Assembly (NCBI GenBank): GCA_014529385.2
Contig: CM043947.1
Span: forward strand, 122,864,391-122,928,390
DNA: 64,000 nucleotides
Direction of reading: 5' to 3'
Origin: Adiantum capillus-veneris
Lineage: Eukaryota; Streptophyta; Polypodiopsida; Polypodiales; Pteridaceae
Shown: positions 1 through 10,356 of the stretch, in pieces
Numbering within the stretch: the stretch's first letter is position 1
How the letters are laid out: each line of letters opens with the position of its first letter
Program-made: the position numbers and the translations under genes
The notes under the pieces: model-generated
Databases searched by the model: none
Told to the model about the DNA's origin: nothing
The model's input: only the letters and a program-made list of their open reading frames with translations

Positions 1-730
1 CTTCCTCGCATCAAGCATTTCTTCAAATGTAAGTCCATGGCCGCCCTAGCATCATGGCATGAGGAGAATAAATCTTCGGATGGTGTGCTATGGATTCCTG
101 AAGATTGTGCAGTCTGGAAACATATAGATGAAACATGGTCGGATTTTGCAAGGGAAGCTCGAAATTTGCGCTTAGGCCTGGCTATGGATGGTGTAAATCC
201 ATTTGGTCAAAGATCAACATCTTACAGTGTATGGCCCGTTGTCATCGTCAACTACAACATTCCCCCGTGGTTGACTACGAAGAAGGGGCACCTATGGCTA
301 AGCTTGATTGTGTTGGGGCGATATAAAGTGCAGAATATGGATGTGTATCTTTGTCCACTATTGGAAGAGCTACAACAATTGTGGATTGGCATAGAGGTGG
401 TGGATATGAGCCGACACACAAGTCGACGGAATGCTTTGATCAGAGGCATTCTAATGTGGACCATGCATGACTATCCCGGACTAACAGAATGCTCAGGTGA
501 TCTATTTGCACTCCTCACTCAGACATTGTAAATCTTGGTTTTTCTCAAGCTGATCTATTATCATGTGTATACACGCAGGGCTTCAAACAAGCGGATACAG
601 AGCATGTGTCACATGTGGACCTAGACTGAATGCACGTAGGGTGCCCTCACTGAATAAGCAAATCTACGAAGGTCATCAAGCGTATCTTCCAGAGAATCAT
701 GTGTTACGAAACGGCTTTTTGGGAAGATAG
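1..730 (+). pseudogene. CACTA transposase TNP2-like (Transposase_21), partial
   Basis: The reading frame is open from base 1, so the start is outside the window. Residues such as FAREARNLRLGLAMDGVNPF, STSYSVWPVV and YNIPPWL match the core of plant TNP2 transposases, which cut and move CACTA elements in the nucleus. A typical intron (GT at 497, AG at 577-578) joins the first exon (1-496) to 579-730, giving TECSG-LQTSGYRACVTCG and then a YEGHQAYLPENH segment. This restores the family's zinc-binding C..C region and its GHRRFLP-like motif. The frame then stops at 728-730, far short of the full protein, so this copy is truncated or needs a further intron that I cannot define. Confidence 0.85.
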
Positions 731-838
731 CCATCGAGGATGTTTGCACAAGCATGGTTAGAGCAGAAGGAGATGTGTGATGATGGATTGCCCCCAGGGA
801 TGAAGAGACTATCTCTATGGTAAGAATTTCTTTCTTCT

Positions 839-2123
839 TTGTCACCCGAGCAGAGACAGTGGTACATGGAGCGTCATCGCTCTGGCACACCATCATGCGT
901 TCCTAATCCATCTGCATCTCCCTCTGTTTCGGAGTCCTCAGCGCGCTCTGAAGCTTTGGTGTCGACGAGACGATCTTCACACTCATCTAGACACCGACGC
1001 TCTAGTGGTGGCGGTGGCGGTTGTTGTTGGGGTGGTGCCACCGATGCTTCGACACCTCCTCGTTTTCAACAAGGCTCTTTATCCTCCCCTTCTTTGCCCG
1101 TCCCGACACCAGCCACGGAATCTCCATCGACACTAGGTTTTGCATGGCTGACTGCCGTTCCCCACAGCTACACACTACTAGCTACTCCTCCAGGATTCAC
1201 TCCAGTGGACACTCCTCTCTTCGGGGCTCAGACTCAAGTGGAGACACCTAGCGTCTGTACCCCCGTTGAAACACCGCTAGAGACCCCTGCCGAGACACCA
1301 GGGTTCACGCGTCAGCGGCGGCGAGAGGGAGACTTGCCTTACTCCGTCGACTTGAGCGGCAGCATCATCTTGGATGATGAATGCAAGAAGGTGATTCGTG
1401 CATGCGCGGTCTTTGCTCTCACGTGTTTAGACACTACATACTAAACACCTGGAGTGAAGTACCGAATGAATTAAAATACAGAGTCAGCATGCTTCATGAT
1501 GAGTTTCCCGTTCCAACACGGGATGACCACTTCAATGAAGATGTGATGAAGGTTCGAATGCTCGAATACTGCAAGCATAATCGTTCCGAAGTGCAAAAAG
1601 CAATCAAGCATGGGTGGAATAGACCAGATTGGGTGGCCAAAGAAGATTGGAAGCATGCGAAGAAAGAAGCGTGCGAGAATCTCGACAAGTGGAAGCAACA
1701 AAAGGAGGCAACCAGAGCGCGAGTAGAGGCAAAGAGCTCGCACCACTTGGGGAGTGGCAGTTGGGCATCATTTGAGGCCGATTTTGTAAGTGTTTTCGCA
1801 TCTATGTTTGATAGTTTAGGGTTTATGGGATTTGAAATTCTAACATAATGGATTCTTTGTATGTTTTGATAGTGGTCGTTTACAGGATGTGATCCCACAC
1901 CGTACGAGCATGAGTACGCAGGCAGGAAGGGCTTAAACGCCCTTATAGACATCCTAACTTCTCGCGGTGGCATGGTTAGTATTAGGGTTTATTCTTTTCT
2001 ATTTATTGTATTGTTTTATAAACGTCGCTATATGTTTATACTTACAAAAAGCTATCTTATTGTTTTTTTTTTTTGCAGAATCCGACTGATACACCGCTTG
2101 GACGCGATGAGACGTCTGATTAG
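839..2123 (+). pseudogene. Second CACTA protein, plant Transposase_24 (Ptta/En/Spm)-like
   Basis: The first part (839 to about 1415) is Ser/Thr/Pro-rich with repeated ETP units (about residues 130-150). The conserved part begins in another frame with NTWSEVPNELKYRVS, then NRPDWVAKEDWKHAKKEACE, typical of the plant transposase family found beside TNP2. A frameshift between about 1400 and 1425 is needed to join them. Three exons then follow, all in phase 0: to 1785 (GT at 1786), 1873-1974 (GT at 1975) and 2079-2123, ending with TAG. The role is probably DNA binding at the subterminal repeats, as inferred for TNPA-type partners. The intron positions are my reading of GT/AG sites and are not proven. 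Confidence 0.72.
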
Positions 2124-2539
2124 ACGACGTCAGTTTAGCCATAGCTAGATAGCATTAGTTTTTTTTTGTCATAGCTTATGTATCATGAGACCATGTAACT
2201 ATGTATTTTTGAAAACCATGTATATTTTTTAAATAATGACAATGGTTTGTAACTATTACATTTGCAATGATTAACAATCAAGTGATTTTGTTGCTCTGTA
2301 CAATTGTCATTGATTTACTTTCATCAATTCACGCTTGTCATTTTTGTATCTTTATTTTGCAAACAATAAGTACTATGGATGATGGAGTTAATGATTATAT
2401 TGTCTTGTGGGTGACTATTTTGGGTCTATATTTACCTTTGCACTTTTTTTCAAAGGTAAATAGACAAATGAAACATTCAATATGGTTGATGAGTGAATTC
2501 CCTGCCACCAAAAAATTTTCACCTCGGGCATCGCTATAT
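2124..2539. other. AT-rich 3' region of the CACTA element
   Basis: No gene is visible. The stretch is AT-rich, follows the last exon of the second CACTA gene and leads into the subterminal repeats. It probably holds the 3' UTR. Confidence 0.5.
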
Positions 2540-2724
2540 TAGGCTCTGCAGGGTCGGTATTGATGGCCCTTTAGCGTCGCTATAGTCGTCGCTATATAGT
2601 GACGCTTATAGTGACTTCCATAGCGACATCCCCGTATCGACGCTAATAGCGACGCCAGGGTTTTAAAAACCCAGTGTATTTCCGTCGCTAAAAGCATCAT
2701 AAGAGCACACAACCTCTTGTAGTG
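2540..2724. repeat. CACTA subterminal repeats and terminal inverted repeat
   Basis: The block holds at least six copies of GTCGCTA or its reverse TAGCGAC within about 130 bases, in both orientations, and finishes with the TIR at 2713-2724. Such short inverted arrays are the binding sites for the element's own DNA-binding protein in the En/Spm system. The matching left end is outside the window. Confidence 0.8.
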
Positions 2725-2739
2725 ATAATACCTTTAACA

Positions 2740-3830
2740 CTTGAAGTGCGATGCACATTGCTATCACACTGAATCCATATGTTCACTTGATGTGCTAGCT
2801 CTATTGCTACCCCTCCTTTCCACATGTTGGGTTGGGGCACCCTTGCATAAGTTGTATCAAAGTGCTGGAGGAAAGTAAGAGCCTTTGCCTTATCCTCAAA
2901 GCCGCTAAAAGTGCTATACTTTACAGTTCACCACCTTCTTTGTAGGCTTTTGAATTTTTCAGTGCCCCCAAATTATCATAGGGAATTGTCAACAACATGG
3001 GCATTGTAGTAGGGATCATCGGCATTCCTTGGCCATTGACATTTTGCATCATAAGTTGTTGTCCAAAAAAACCATCCATGGAAAAATTGCCTTGTGGCAC
3101 CCCAAACTGGCCTTGATTTCTCTGAAATCCTTGCTGCATGCCGATATTACCATACATGGGGCTTGGCATCATGCCTTGCATACCCTCAAACATTGTTCCT
3201 AACATATATTGCTGGTTTCATGTGCATAACCAGCCATACTTTGGAACACGGATCCACCTTTGAAATACCCAGGATGTATCGTGGGTGGTGGAAAAACCTG
3301 ATTCATGGCCTTAAAACTGGTTCCTATCCATTTAATGCAACATGTGGACTCTGAAAGGTGGTAGGCTGAACTGGAAAAACCTATGAAATTTGCATGCTAA
3401 CCACATGTTCATGGACGGAAGGAACCTGTCTTGGATCCCCAACAGAATTTGCAATGTCCAAGTTCTCCGTATCTTGTTGGGACACATGAAGGACTTGGGC
3501 TTCAGCCTCAATGGGCTCTATTGCATGAGACAATTTCCTTGTCTGCTATGACACTATTGTCACTTGCAGGAATTCCATGAACCTAGGATTTTGCACCAAC
3601 CAAGAAAACACATTCACAGCAGCAACCAATTGTGTCATGAACACATCCTCGTCTTGTTGCCCAGTCATAAACCCTTGACCTTGTGGAGAATTCAAATCAA
3701 CAAAAGGTACAAACAGGAGAGGCTGTATACCCTAGCCAACCTCGAACAATGGAGGAATAGCATGTTTGTCCTGTGAAGAGGAACCCTCTTCTCTGGCGTT
3801 GTTTGTCTTGTGAGCCATAGTGTAATTCCA
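2740..3830 (-). pseudogene. Decayed retrotransposon gag-like gene, copy 1
   Basis: Read on the minus strand from about 3820, a start MAHKTNNAREEGSSS is followed by many short in-frame pieces, then a Met/Gln/Gly-rich stretch (2921-3205) and FEDKAKALTFLQHFDTTYA near the left end, in yet another frame. The low-complexity stretch followed by an alpha-helical domain resembles the N-terminal half of an LTR-retrotransposon Gag, but no named family can be fixed. Stops and frameshifts break it repeatedly. An LTR-end-like sequence lies upstream (3' on this strand map, from about 4103), which supports a minus-strand LTR element. A second, diverged copy lies at 6010-6705. Confidence 0.5.
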
Positions 3831-4290
3831 AGTTCCTGTACTCTTATGTCGTCACCAAAAACCAACCAAGGCTCACTTATTGAGGAAAAAGTGATTCTAT
3901 CTTGGCAACAAAACCATGAAACCGGCCCGTAGGGCGGTAGACTTTGGCTTTCACCCGATCTAATAGTATACTTTAACTTAACGACACAAAGGAACTTCAT
4001 GAATAAGCCAGTGTGACTGGAATTCGACACTTCAAGGCATTTCATGACTTGGTAGCTAGAGCGCTCCCAAGCAGATAGCGACACCATGTTGGCCCAAAAG
4101 ATTGTTGCCCCTTTTGGTATTTCTTTATTCTTATTACACTTGAGAAAAACTTGTAAACTTCTACAAGTTGTCCCACTTTTATCATGCTTAAATTCCTCTA
4201 CTCTAACCCGATTTCGGCAACATAACCATAGTGGAAGTCTCCACAAACAAAATCCCAAGTACACAGTGACTTTCCACGCACTTTAGAGCA
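3139..4290 (-). repeat. Direct repeat copy 1: LTR end, leader and gag start
   Basis: This segment is clearly similar over its whole length to 6027-7170 in the same orientation. Both contain the same gag start and an LTR-edge motif, GGTATT(T)CTT preceded by TGTTGCCCCTTTT (4103 here). On the minus strand the order is LTR end, probable primer-binding region, leader, gag. It is therefore best seen as the 5' part of a decayed retrotransposon whose pol is missing. Confidence 0.65.
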
Positions 4291-6005
4291 CTTTGTCAGA
4301 TAAAAATGTAACAAAGCATGCGAAACGACTCCAAGTATAGGGAGACAAAGAATGGTGGACGTTGAAGAACCTTAAAGTAGATAGGGATGCACGGGGAGGT
4401 CAAGGGGTGATTAAGATAAAAAGGGTGGGACACCAAATGCGTTTAGCTCATACTGAGCTCATCAGTGGTGTGAGTTTTCATATACAAGTGAAGGAGGTAA
4501 ATGGGGGTTTACAAAGGGGCAGCTTGAGGTGGATTTGGGGGGGGGAGGGGGGGGACAAGGGGGTTAATGGTAGTGTACAAATGTACATAGCAAAAGAGTT
4601 AGGGTAGAAGAGTTAGGGACAAGTGAGTTAATGGTAATGTACAAAAGTACAAAGGGAAAGAGTTAGGGTAGACATGTTGTACCCAACAGAGTTATGTTCT
4701 TTGAAGATGATGATGATTTGATAACCAAGTTAGTGGGGAGATAGAGGGTGAAGAGAAAGGTCCAGATTTAGGGGGAAATAAGGGGGAAGAATATTTTTTA
4801 ATATCAATTTTATATTTTTCATGGAGCTAGTAGACCAATTTATATTTTTCATGGGGCTAGTAGACCAATTTATATTTTTCATGGGGCTAGTAGACCAAAG
4901 GTGTATTGGTATGTAGAGTTGACTAATGATTTAACAAGGGGTGTAGAAGGATCTAGGTAAGGGATTGGTGGGGTTTAGTAAACTGAGGTGAGCCCCCAAA
5001 GTAAGGGAGTAAAGAGTGGTGTTACGGGGGGGGGGGGGATGTAAAATAAAGGAAGTAAGGAGCACCAGAGGGGGGAAAAGCATAGGTGTGAGCAAGATAA
5101 GGGATAAAGTAGAAGGGAGGGGCCCAACCCCTAAAGTCCACTACTTAAAGGGTAGGGGTATCCAAAAAATGGCGATTTCCAAATATTTATTTGTCAAAGG
5201 TGTGTGGCAAGCCAAAAAGGAAAACATGTAGCCCATTCCAAGATTTATGTGAGTCTTTCGGGGTGGTGCAAGGTATGTACAAATAGGCTATGGAGGTTGG
5301 GACCAGAGGTCCAACAAATGGTGGGTCTAGGTAGAAGCAAGAGTGAGGGGTTGTATTGGCAAGCCAAAGCGATAGGATTGCTGATACAAAGGGAGGGTGA
5401 TAGCCTTCTTGTGGAAGGAGTGAAAGGTAACTTGAAGGTTATGGGGGGTGGTTTTTTAAATTGAAGAGTGGGCTCCATGAGGGAGGTGCGATTCTGATAG
5501 GTGACTTTTTTAAACACATAATGAAGAAAACCTTGTGGATATCCTTTTTCCCTAAGCTGTTGGTAGAAGAGATTGTGGATAGCAATGAGACCTTCCAAGG
5601 AGCTTTCTCTAATGATGAATCTTTTGAGTTCAGAAATAATGAAAGCCACTTTTAAGTGTGTAGGGTGCCACGAGATCTAGGGGATGTAGTTATAAGCCTT
5701 TAAGGATTTTTTATGGCAGAGAGAGTCCAAAAGGCTTGAGGAGGAAATCTTTGTTCCTTTCAAAAATCCTATGTCGAGGATAGTGGCATGGTTTGGGAGA
5801 GATGTGGCTAGATATTTTAATGTGATCTTGAAGCGATTTCCCGTAATCAAACAAGAGGTCAGGGACGCCTTAGATCCAATCTATAGCCCAAAGGCATCTT
5901 CTACATACCGCTTGAAGTAGAGAAGGTTAGGACTACTCAAAAGGGAAGAAGAGGCTTCCAAATGGAATAAGAATACGCATGCATATACTACAGAAATATT
6001 GGAGC
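4291..6005. other. Non-coding spacer between the two gag-like copies
   Basis: No convincing gene. The open frames here are G-rich or AG-rich and show no domain. Poly-G runs occur near 4539 and 5029. The stretch contains the 30-bp tandem repeat at 4809-4898. It may be the remaining body of the same decayed element, but nothing in it is recognisable. Confidence 0.5.
4809..4898. repeat. 30-bp tandem repeat, three copies
   Basis: Three consecutive units begin TTTATATTTTTCATGG and end TAGTAGACCAA, starting at 4809, 4839 and 4869. They are nearly identical, with one A/G difference. Confidence 0.95.
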
Positions 6006-6009
6006 CCAT

Positions 6010-6705
6010 AGCGGTGCCTTGCTACATGCCGATATTACCATACATGGGGCTTGACATCATGCCGTTCATACCCCCAAACATTTTTCTTGGCATATATTGC
6101 TGGTTTCCAGGGACATAACCAGCCATACTTTGGAACACGGATCAACGTTTGAAATACCCAGGATATACCGTGGGTGGTCGAAAAATCTAATGCATTGCTT
6201 GAAAACTGGTTCCTATCCATATAATGCAAGATGTGGACTCTGAAAGGTGGTAGACTGAACTGGAAAACCCTGTGAATTTGGTGCTAACCACGTGTTCAAG
6301 GATGGAAGGAACCTGTCTTGGCGTCCCAATAGAATTTTCAATGTGCAAGTGCTCGCTATCTTGTTGGGACACATGAAGGACTTGGGCTTGAGCCTCAATG
6401 GGCTCTACTGCATGAGACAATTTCCTTGTCTGTTGTCACTATTGGCGCTTGCAGAAATTCCATGAACCTAGGATTCTGCACCAACCGAGAAAACGCATTC
6501 ATAGCAGCAAACCAATTGTGTCATGAATACATCCTCGTCTAGTTTCTTAGTCATAAACCCTTGACCTTGCGGAGCATTCAAATCAACAAAAGGTACAGAC
6601 AGGGATGGCTCTGAACTCTTGCCAACCTCAAACACTAGAGGAATAGCCTATTTGTCGTGTGAAGAGGAACCCTCTTCTCTAGAGTCGCTTGTCCTGCGAG
6701 CCATA
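6010..6705 (-). pseudogene. Decayed retrotransposon gag-like gene, copy 2
   Basis: Second copy of the gag-like N-terminus. On the minus strand it begins near 6703 with MARRTSDSREEGSSS, and pieces such as PFVDLNAPQGQGFMT match copy 1 (PFVDLNSPQGQGFMT). It is broken by frameshifts and stops. It ends about where copy 1 reaches its Met/Gln-rich part, near 6027, so less of gag is preserved. Function as Gag is inferred only from composition and from the LTR-like flank. Confidence 0.48.
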
Positions 6706-7170
6706 GTGTAATTCCAAGTTCCTGTACTCTGTGTCTTCACCAAAAACCAACCGAGGCTCACTTCTTGAGGAAAATTTGATTCTGTCTCAGCGACAAAACC
6801 ATGAAACCGGCCCATAGGGCAGTAAACTTTGTCTTTCACTCGATCTATACTTTAACTTTACGACACAAAGGAACTTCATGAATAAGCCTGTGTGTTGACT
6901 CGAATTCAACATTTCAAAGCATTTCACGACTTGGTAGCTAGAGAGCTCCCAAGAAGACAACGACACCTTGTTGGCCCGAAAGACTGTTGCCCCTTTTGGT
7001 ATTCTTTATTCTTATTACACTTGAGAAAAACTTGTAAACTTCTACAAGCTGTCTCACTTTTATCGGGCTCTACTCTAACCCAAATTTCGGCAACATAACC
7101 ACAGTAGAAGTCTCCATGGACAAAATCCCAAGTACACGGTGACTTCCCACGCACTTTAGAGCACTTCACA
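6027..7170 (-). repeat. Direct repeat copy 2: LTR end, leader and gag start
   Basis: Partner of 3139-4290, with small insertions, deletions and many point differences. The LTR-edge motif lies at 6985 (TGTTGCCCCTTTTGG). Order and orientation are the same as in copy 1. Confidence 0.65.
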
Positions 7171-8089
7171 AAACCTGGTGGGAAATTGAAGCATGCTGGT
7201 ATCTCTGTTTTGCGCTTCCATTTTCATGTTGACCACTTCTGTGGATAGCCCTTGAGCTCTCGCACCTATAGGGTCACTTTCCCCTTGAATTACATGAGAT
7301 TCCTTGCGGGAAATCTCTCTAAATTGTCTTCTACAAGCACTCAATGCTTTCCCAAGGCTCCCTTAGCAAATAAACGATCCGAACGCTTTCACCCAACCCT
7401 CACCAAGCTATACAAAATTATCCATGGCTGTAATTGTAGATTTTTGACACAATTTTTGCCAACCTAACGGCGCAAAAATCTCTATAGGTCCAAAATACAC
7501 ATCAAGGACACTTTTCCTTGCGGTATGGAAGCTTTCTAGTGAGTTGCATGTCCATTTCAGCATGTTGTAATTCCCTGTTTGTCACTGTCAGGTGCCCAGA
7601 GCCCTGTTTAAGCATCCCACGGCTTTCCCAAGGCTCCCCTGGCAATGTCCTGTAGTTTAGGTGCAAAACCCCAAACATGCAAAAAAAAACATAGTAAGCT
7701 GTAATTTTTTGTTTTGAATCATTTTGGATGGAGCGAACACGTCCACACTTGTGTCGGATGTCCCGTACGCAATGGGAGAGTTCCCACGTAAATTGGATGA
7801 GTTTTCACACAAGAAAAATCTCTGTTTTTGCATTTCTTCGTGATGGGATTGTGCGTACCAAAAGGGGATTAGCAATTAGCTAATCCGTTCCTGTATAGAA
7901 GGACCTTGCCTTGGCAAACGTGCATAAAACCCCCTGAATTGTACATGGTTGTTTGAGAAGCCCAACCTAGAGAGGCATTACCATATGTGCAGGAGAGAGA
8001 GAGATCTGTGAGACCAAATCATCGTGCTGCATGGGACAAGGGAGAAAGCAAGCTTTCCATTAAATTTGTGATCACCTACACCTACTACT

Positions 8090-8117
<28 letters not shown>
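8090..8117. repeat. (CA)n microsatellite
   Basis: An uninterrupted CA run of about 14 units. Confidence 0.98.
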
Positions 8118-8121
<4 letters not shown>

Positions 8122-8538
8122 GAGGAGCGCTTGTAAGAATCAGCCTCCAACCTCATTTTTGGGTGCCCCCTCTTGCATGAGACCTTCTGGAGCATGTGTT
8201 TACTTGCAGGTTACTCTACTACTACCTTGTGTCCAGTTTGCTCCTTTTGTTTAATTTCTTAGTACCCACCAACTTATAAGCGTAGAGAGGGTCCTAAATG
8301 ACTTTGAATTAAGCCTAGACCCCTTTTATTACTCGAATTCTAGTGATAATAGGCCAGACCATCTCGTGGCAACCTGGTCTTCCCGTCTATGGGAGAAACT
8401 CTCAACCATCAGTCGTTTCACACTGGCCATACAATGTCTTGGCATTTGTGACTTCAAAAAGAGGGTCCCAGAAATTAAATCGAAAAGAAACCAACAACTA
8501 AGATTAGCAGTTTCCACGTCCTCATAACACGTTATCTC

Positions 8539-8541
<3 letters not shown>

Positions 8542-8602
<61 letters not shown>
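8542..8602. repeat. (CT)n microsatellite
   Basis: About 30 uninterrupted CT units. Open frames across it (Arg/Glu on the minus strand) are artefacts. Confidence 0.98.
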
Positions 8603-8604
<2 letters not shown>

Positions 8605-8692
8605 CAAGTGTAACTAGAGGGAGGAGAAGTCAGGAGGCAAAAAAGCTTAGAGTCGGTGTTCTCAAGGCTGCAAGATCCAAATTTTTGTAAAT

Positions 8693-9061
8693 CACCATAG
8701 ACTACTTTGACTCTAGGGTTGGGGATTGCAGGTCAATAGGCATACCAACGATGACTTATGCTATTGGTTTGTAATAGAGATACCAAGATTAAAAAATAAG
8801 AAGCTGTTATAGGTTGGCAACGTCAATTATGTGTCATTTTGTCATTTCTTGCTCCTGTAAGTTGTAAGTATTCCATGTTTATGTCAGTTATCATAGACTA
8901 CTTTGATTGTGGGGTTGGGGATTGCAAAACAATAGACATACCAACGATAGTGTATGCTATTGGATTTTAATAGAGATACCAAGAATAAAAAATAAGAAGC
9001 TTCTATTGGTTGATGACGTGAATTATGTGTCATTTTATTTCTTGCTCCCTTAAGCCGTAAA
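8693..9061. repeat. Tandem duplication of a ~175-bp segment
   Basis: Two diverged copies, 8693-8868 and 8891-9061, both contain CATAGACTACTTTGA, GGGGTTGGGGATTGCA and GAGATACCAAGA, followed by AATTATGTGTCATTTT. No coding potential is seen. Confidence 0.85.
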
Positions 9062-9366
9062 CTTTGTTTCCAATTGTGATCGTCTCTCTCAAAATCTCAT
9101 CATTCTTCTTACCTTTAAATTATCCCAATCTACAATGGTTGCCCTTGGTTTGAGTCCACTTCTTAACGCCCGTCTACAACAAGAAGCTAGATGCTTTTTT
9201 GGTCAACCGTGGAGAACTTTGCACTTTGACACTGTGCCATGTGTCATCTCTCTGTGTGTCCTCTTTCATGAGGTTAATCCCCTCTGTAGTGCCTCTAATT
9301 TGGGTTTGATTTTGTTTCTTCTTCTTCTTCTAGATTTTAGGCCTCTTAATTGGTTCATGAAAAACT
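9062..9366. other. Flank of the nested retrotransposon stack
   Basis: No supported gene. The 78-residue frame at 9135-9371 has no recognisable domain. The last five bases before the LTR, AAACT (9362-9366), are the target duplication of the element starting at 9367. Confidence 0.6.
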
Positions 9367-9686
9367 TGTAAGGTGTGAGCTTTGTCCTAAAGTGTGAGTC
9401 AAGGAGAGAAGAGTGGATTTATCCCACATGTAGTGGTGCAAGGATGTAGAGATACTTAAAGCTCATTTCATGAATGAATAAACACAAGTCTATTTTGCAT
9501 TACATCTCTCTTGTTTATGGTGAGCTTGTGATGGCTTAGCAAAAACTCAAGATCATGTTTATGAGTCCAAGTTAATTGATCTTGGAACATAATTCACTTT
9601 AGTGATAATCTAGCCAACACACACTCACTTGTGTGCACAATGTTCCTCTTTCATACACCATAGCTAGCATGATCCCACTCCCATCA
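9367..9686 (+). repeat. 5' LTR of the copia-like element (320 bp)
   Basis: Starts TGTAAGGTGTGAGC and ends CCCACTCCCATCA. The same sequence occurs in the 3' LTR array at 39436-40167. AATGAATAAAC near 9475 could supply a polyadenylation signal. Confidence 0.9.
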
Positions 9687-9688
9687 AG

Positions 9689-9700
9689 TGGTATTAGAGC
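9689..9700 (+). promoter_or_regulatory. Primer-binding site (tRNA-iMet type)
   Basis: TGGTATTAGAGC, two bases after the LTR. It differs by one base from the usual TGGTATCAGAGC complement of the initiator tRNA-Met 3' end. Confidence 0.85.
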
Positions 9701-10161
9701 ACTAGGCTATGCTAGCTAGGTTTGTTATGCTTTTGTGTGTTAGTGATTAGCATTTTTTTATATTAGCATTCTCTTATCTCTATTTTCCAATCCCTACTCA
9801 CCACTTGGGCACGAGCATGCTCCACTACCCTTTGGTAATTAGGTGAAGGGGAACTTGCATTTAGCATTGATTGTGTGTTCAATTTTCCTTTAAATGTGCT
9901 CATTTTCACCCTACTCAATTGCATCATAACTCTCATTGAAACCACCATTGGCTAGCACAATTTTTATGTGTGCAAAGCTATCGCCAAGAGAAATCCATCG
10001 AGTTTTTCCTTGCTTAAAACGGTCCTTGCATGCCAAATTAATTGGGCAATTAAATTTTGCAAGTTGTTATGTGTAAATTGCTTTGCACTAGCTTTAATTT
10101 GAGCCCTTAAGCCCCAAAATTCAAGGAGATTAAGCCATATAATTATATCTCTAGATTTAGG

Positions 10162-10166
10162 TGGGT

Positions 10167-10247
<81 letters not shown>
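10162..10247. repeat. (GT)n(GA)n compound microsatellite
   Basis: A GT run of more than 20 units passes directly into a GA run of about 19 units, within the leader of the copia-like element. Confidence 0.97.
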
Positions 10248-10248
<1 letters not shown>

Positions 10249-10356
10249 ATTGTGTGTGTGTCCTTTTCCGACTTTACTTTACCATGCCTTTTTTCAGATT
10301 CCTCAATAAGAAAATGAGTGTGGCTTAATGGTCAACTCACTATAGATAGTGCATTA

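Larger units (their letters stand above)
1..2724 (+). mobile_element. CACTA (En/Spm-type) DNA transposon, right part
   Basis: The element enters from the left edge and ends at 2724. Its last bases read CCTCTTGTAGTG, the inverse of the CACTACAAGAGG terminus expected of CACTA elements. The three bases that follow (ATA, 2725-2727) would be the target duplication, but the other end is outside the window. Inside are a TNP2-like transposase gene, a second spliced transposase-family gene, and a subterminal block with GTCGCTA/TAGCGAC repeats in both orientations. Gene order and terminus together make the assignment strong. The element is probably inactive, because the TNP2 frame stops early and the second gene has a frameshift. 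Confidence 0.87.
7171..8692. other. Intergenic DNA with microsatellites
   Basis: No gene is recognised. A phrase like CCCAAGGCTCCC occurs near 7350 and again near 7630. Two simple repeats are listed separately. Confidence 0.6.

Noticed and set aside
4362-5464. Plus-strand ORFs in G-rich DNA
   Set aside because: Short, overlapping, with poly-G runs and no recognisable domain.
8329-8607. 92-residue minus-strand ORF with Arg-Glu repeats
   Set aside because: It is the translation of a (CT)n microsatellite; no domain outside the repeat.
9689-9700. TGGTATCAGAGC-type words as tRNA gene fragments
   Set aside because: They are primer-binding sites next to LTR ends; no cloverleaf sequence surrounds them.
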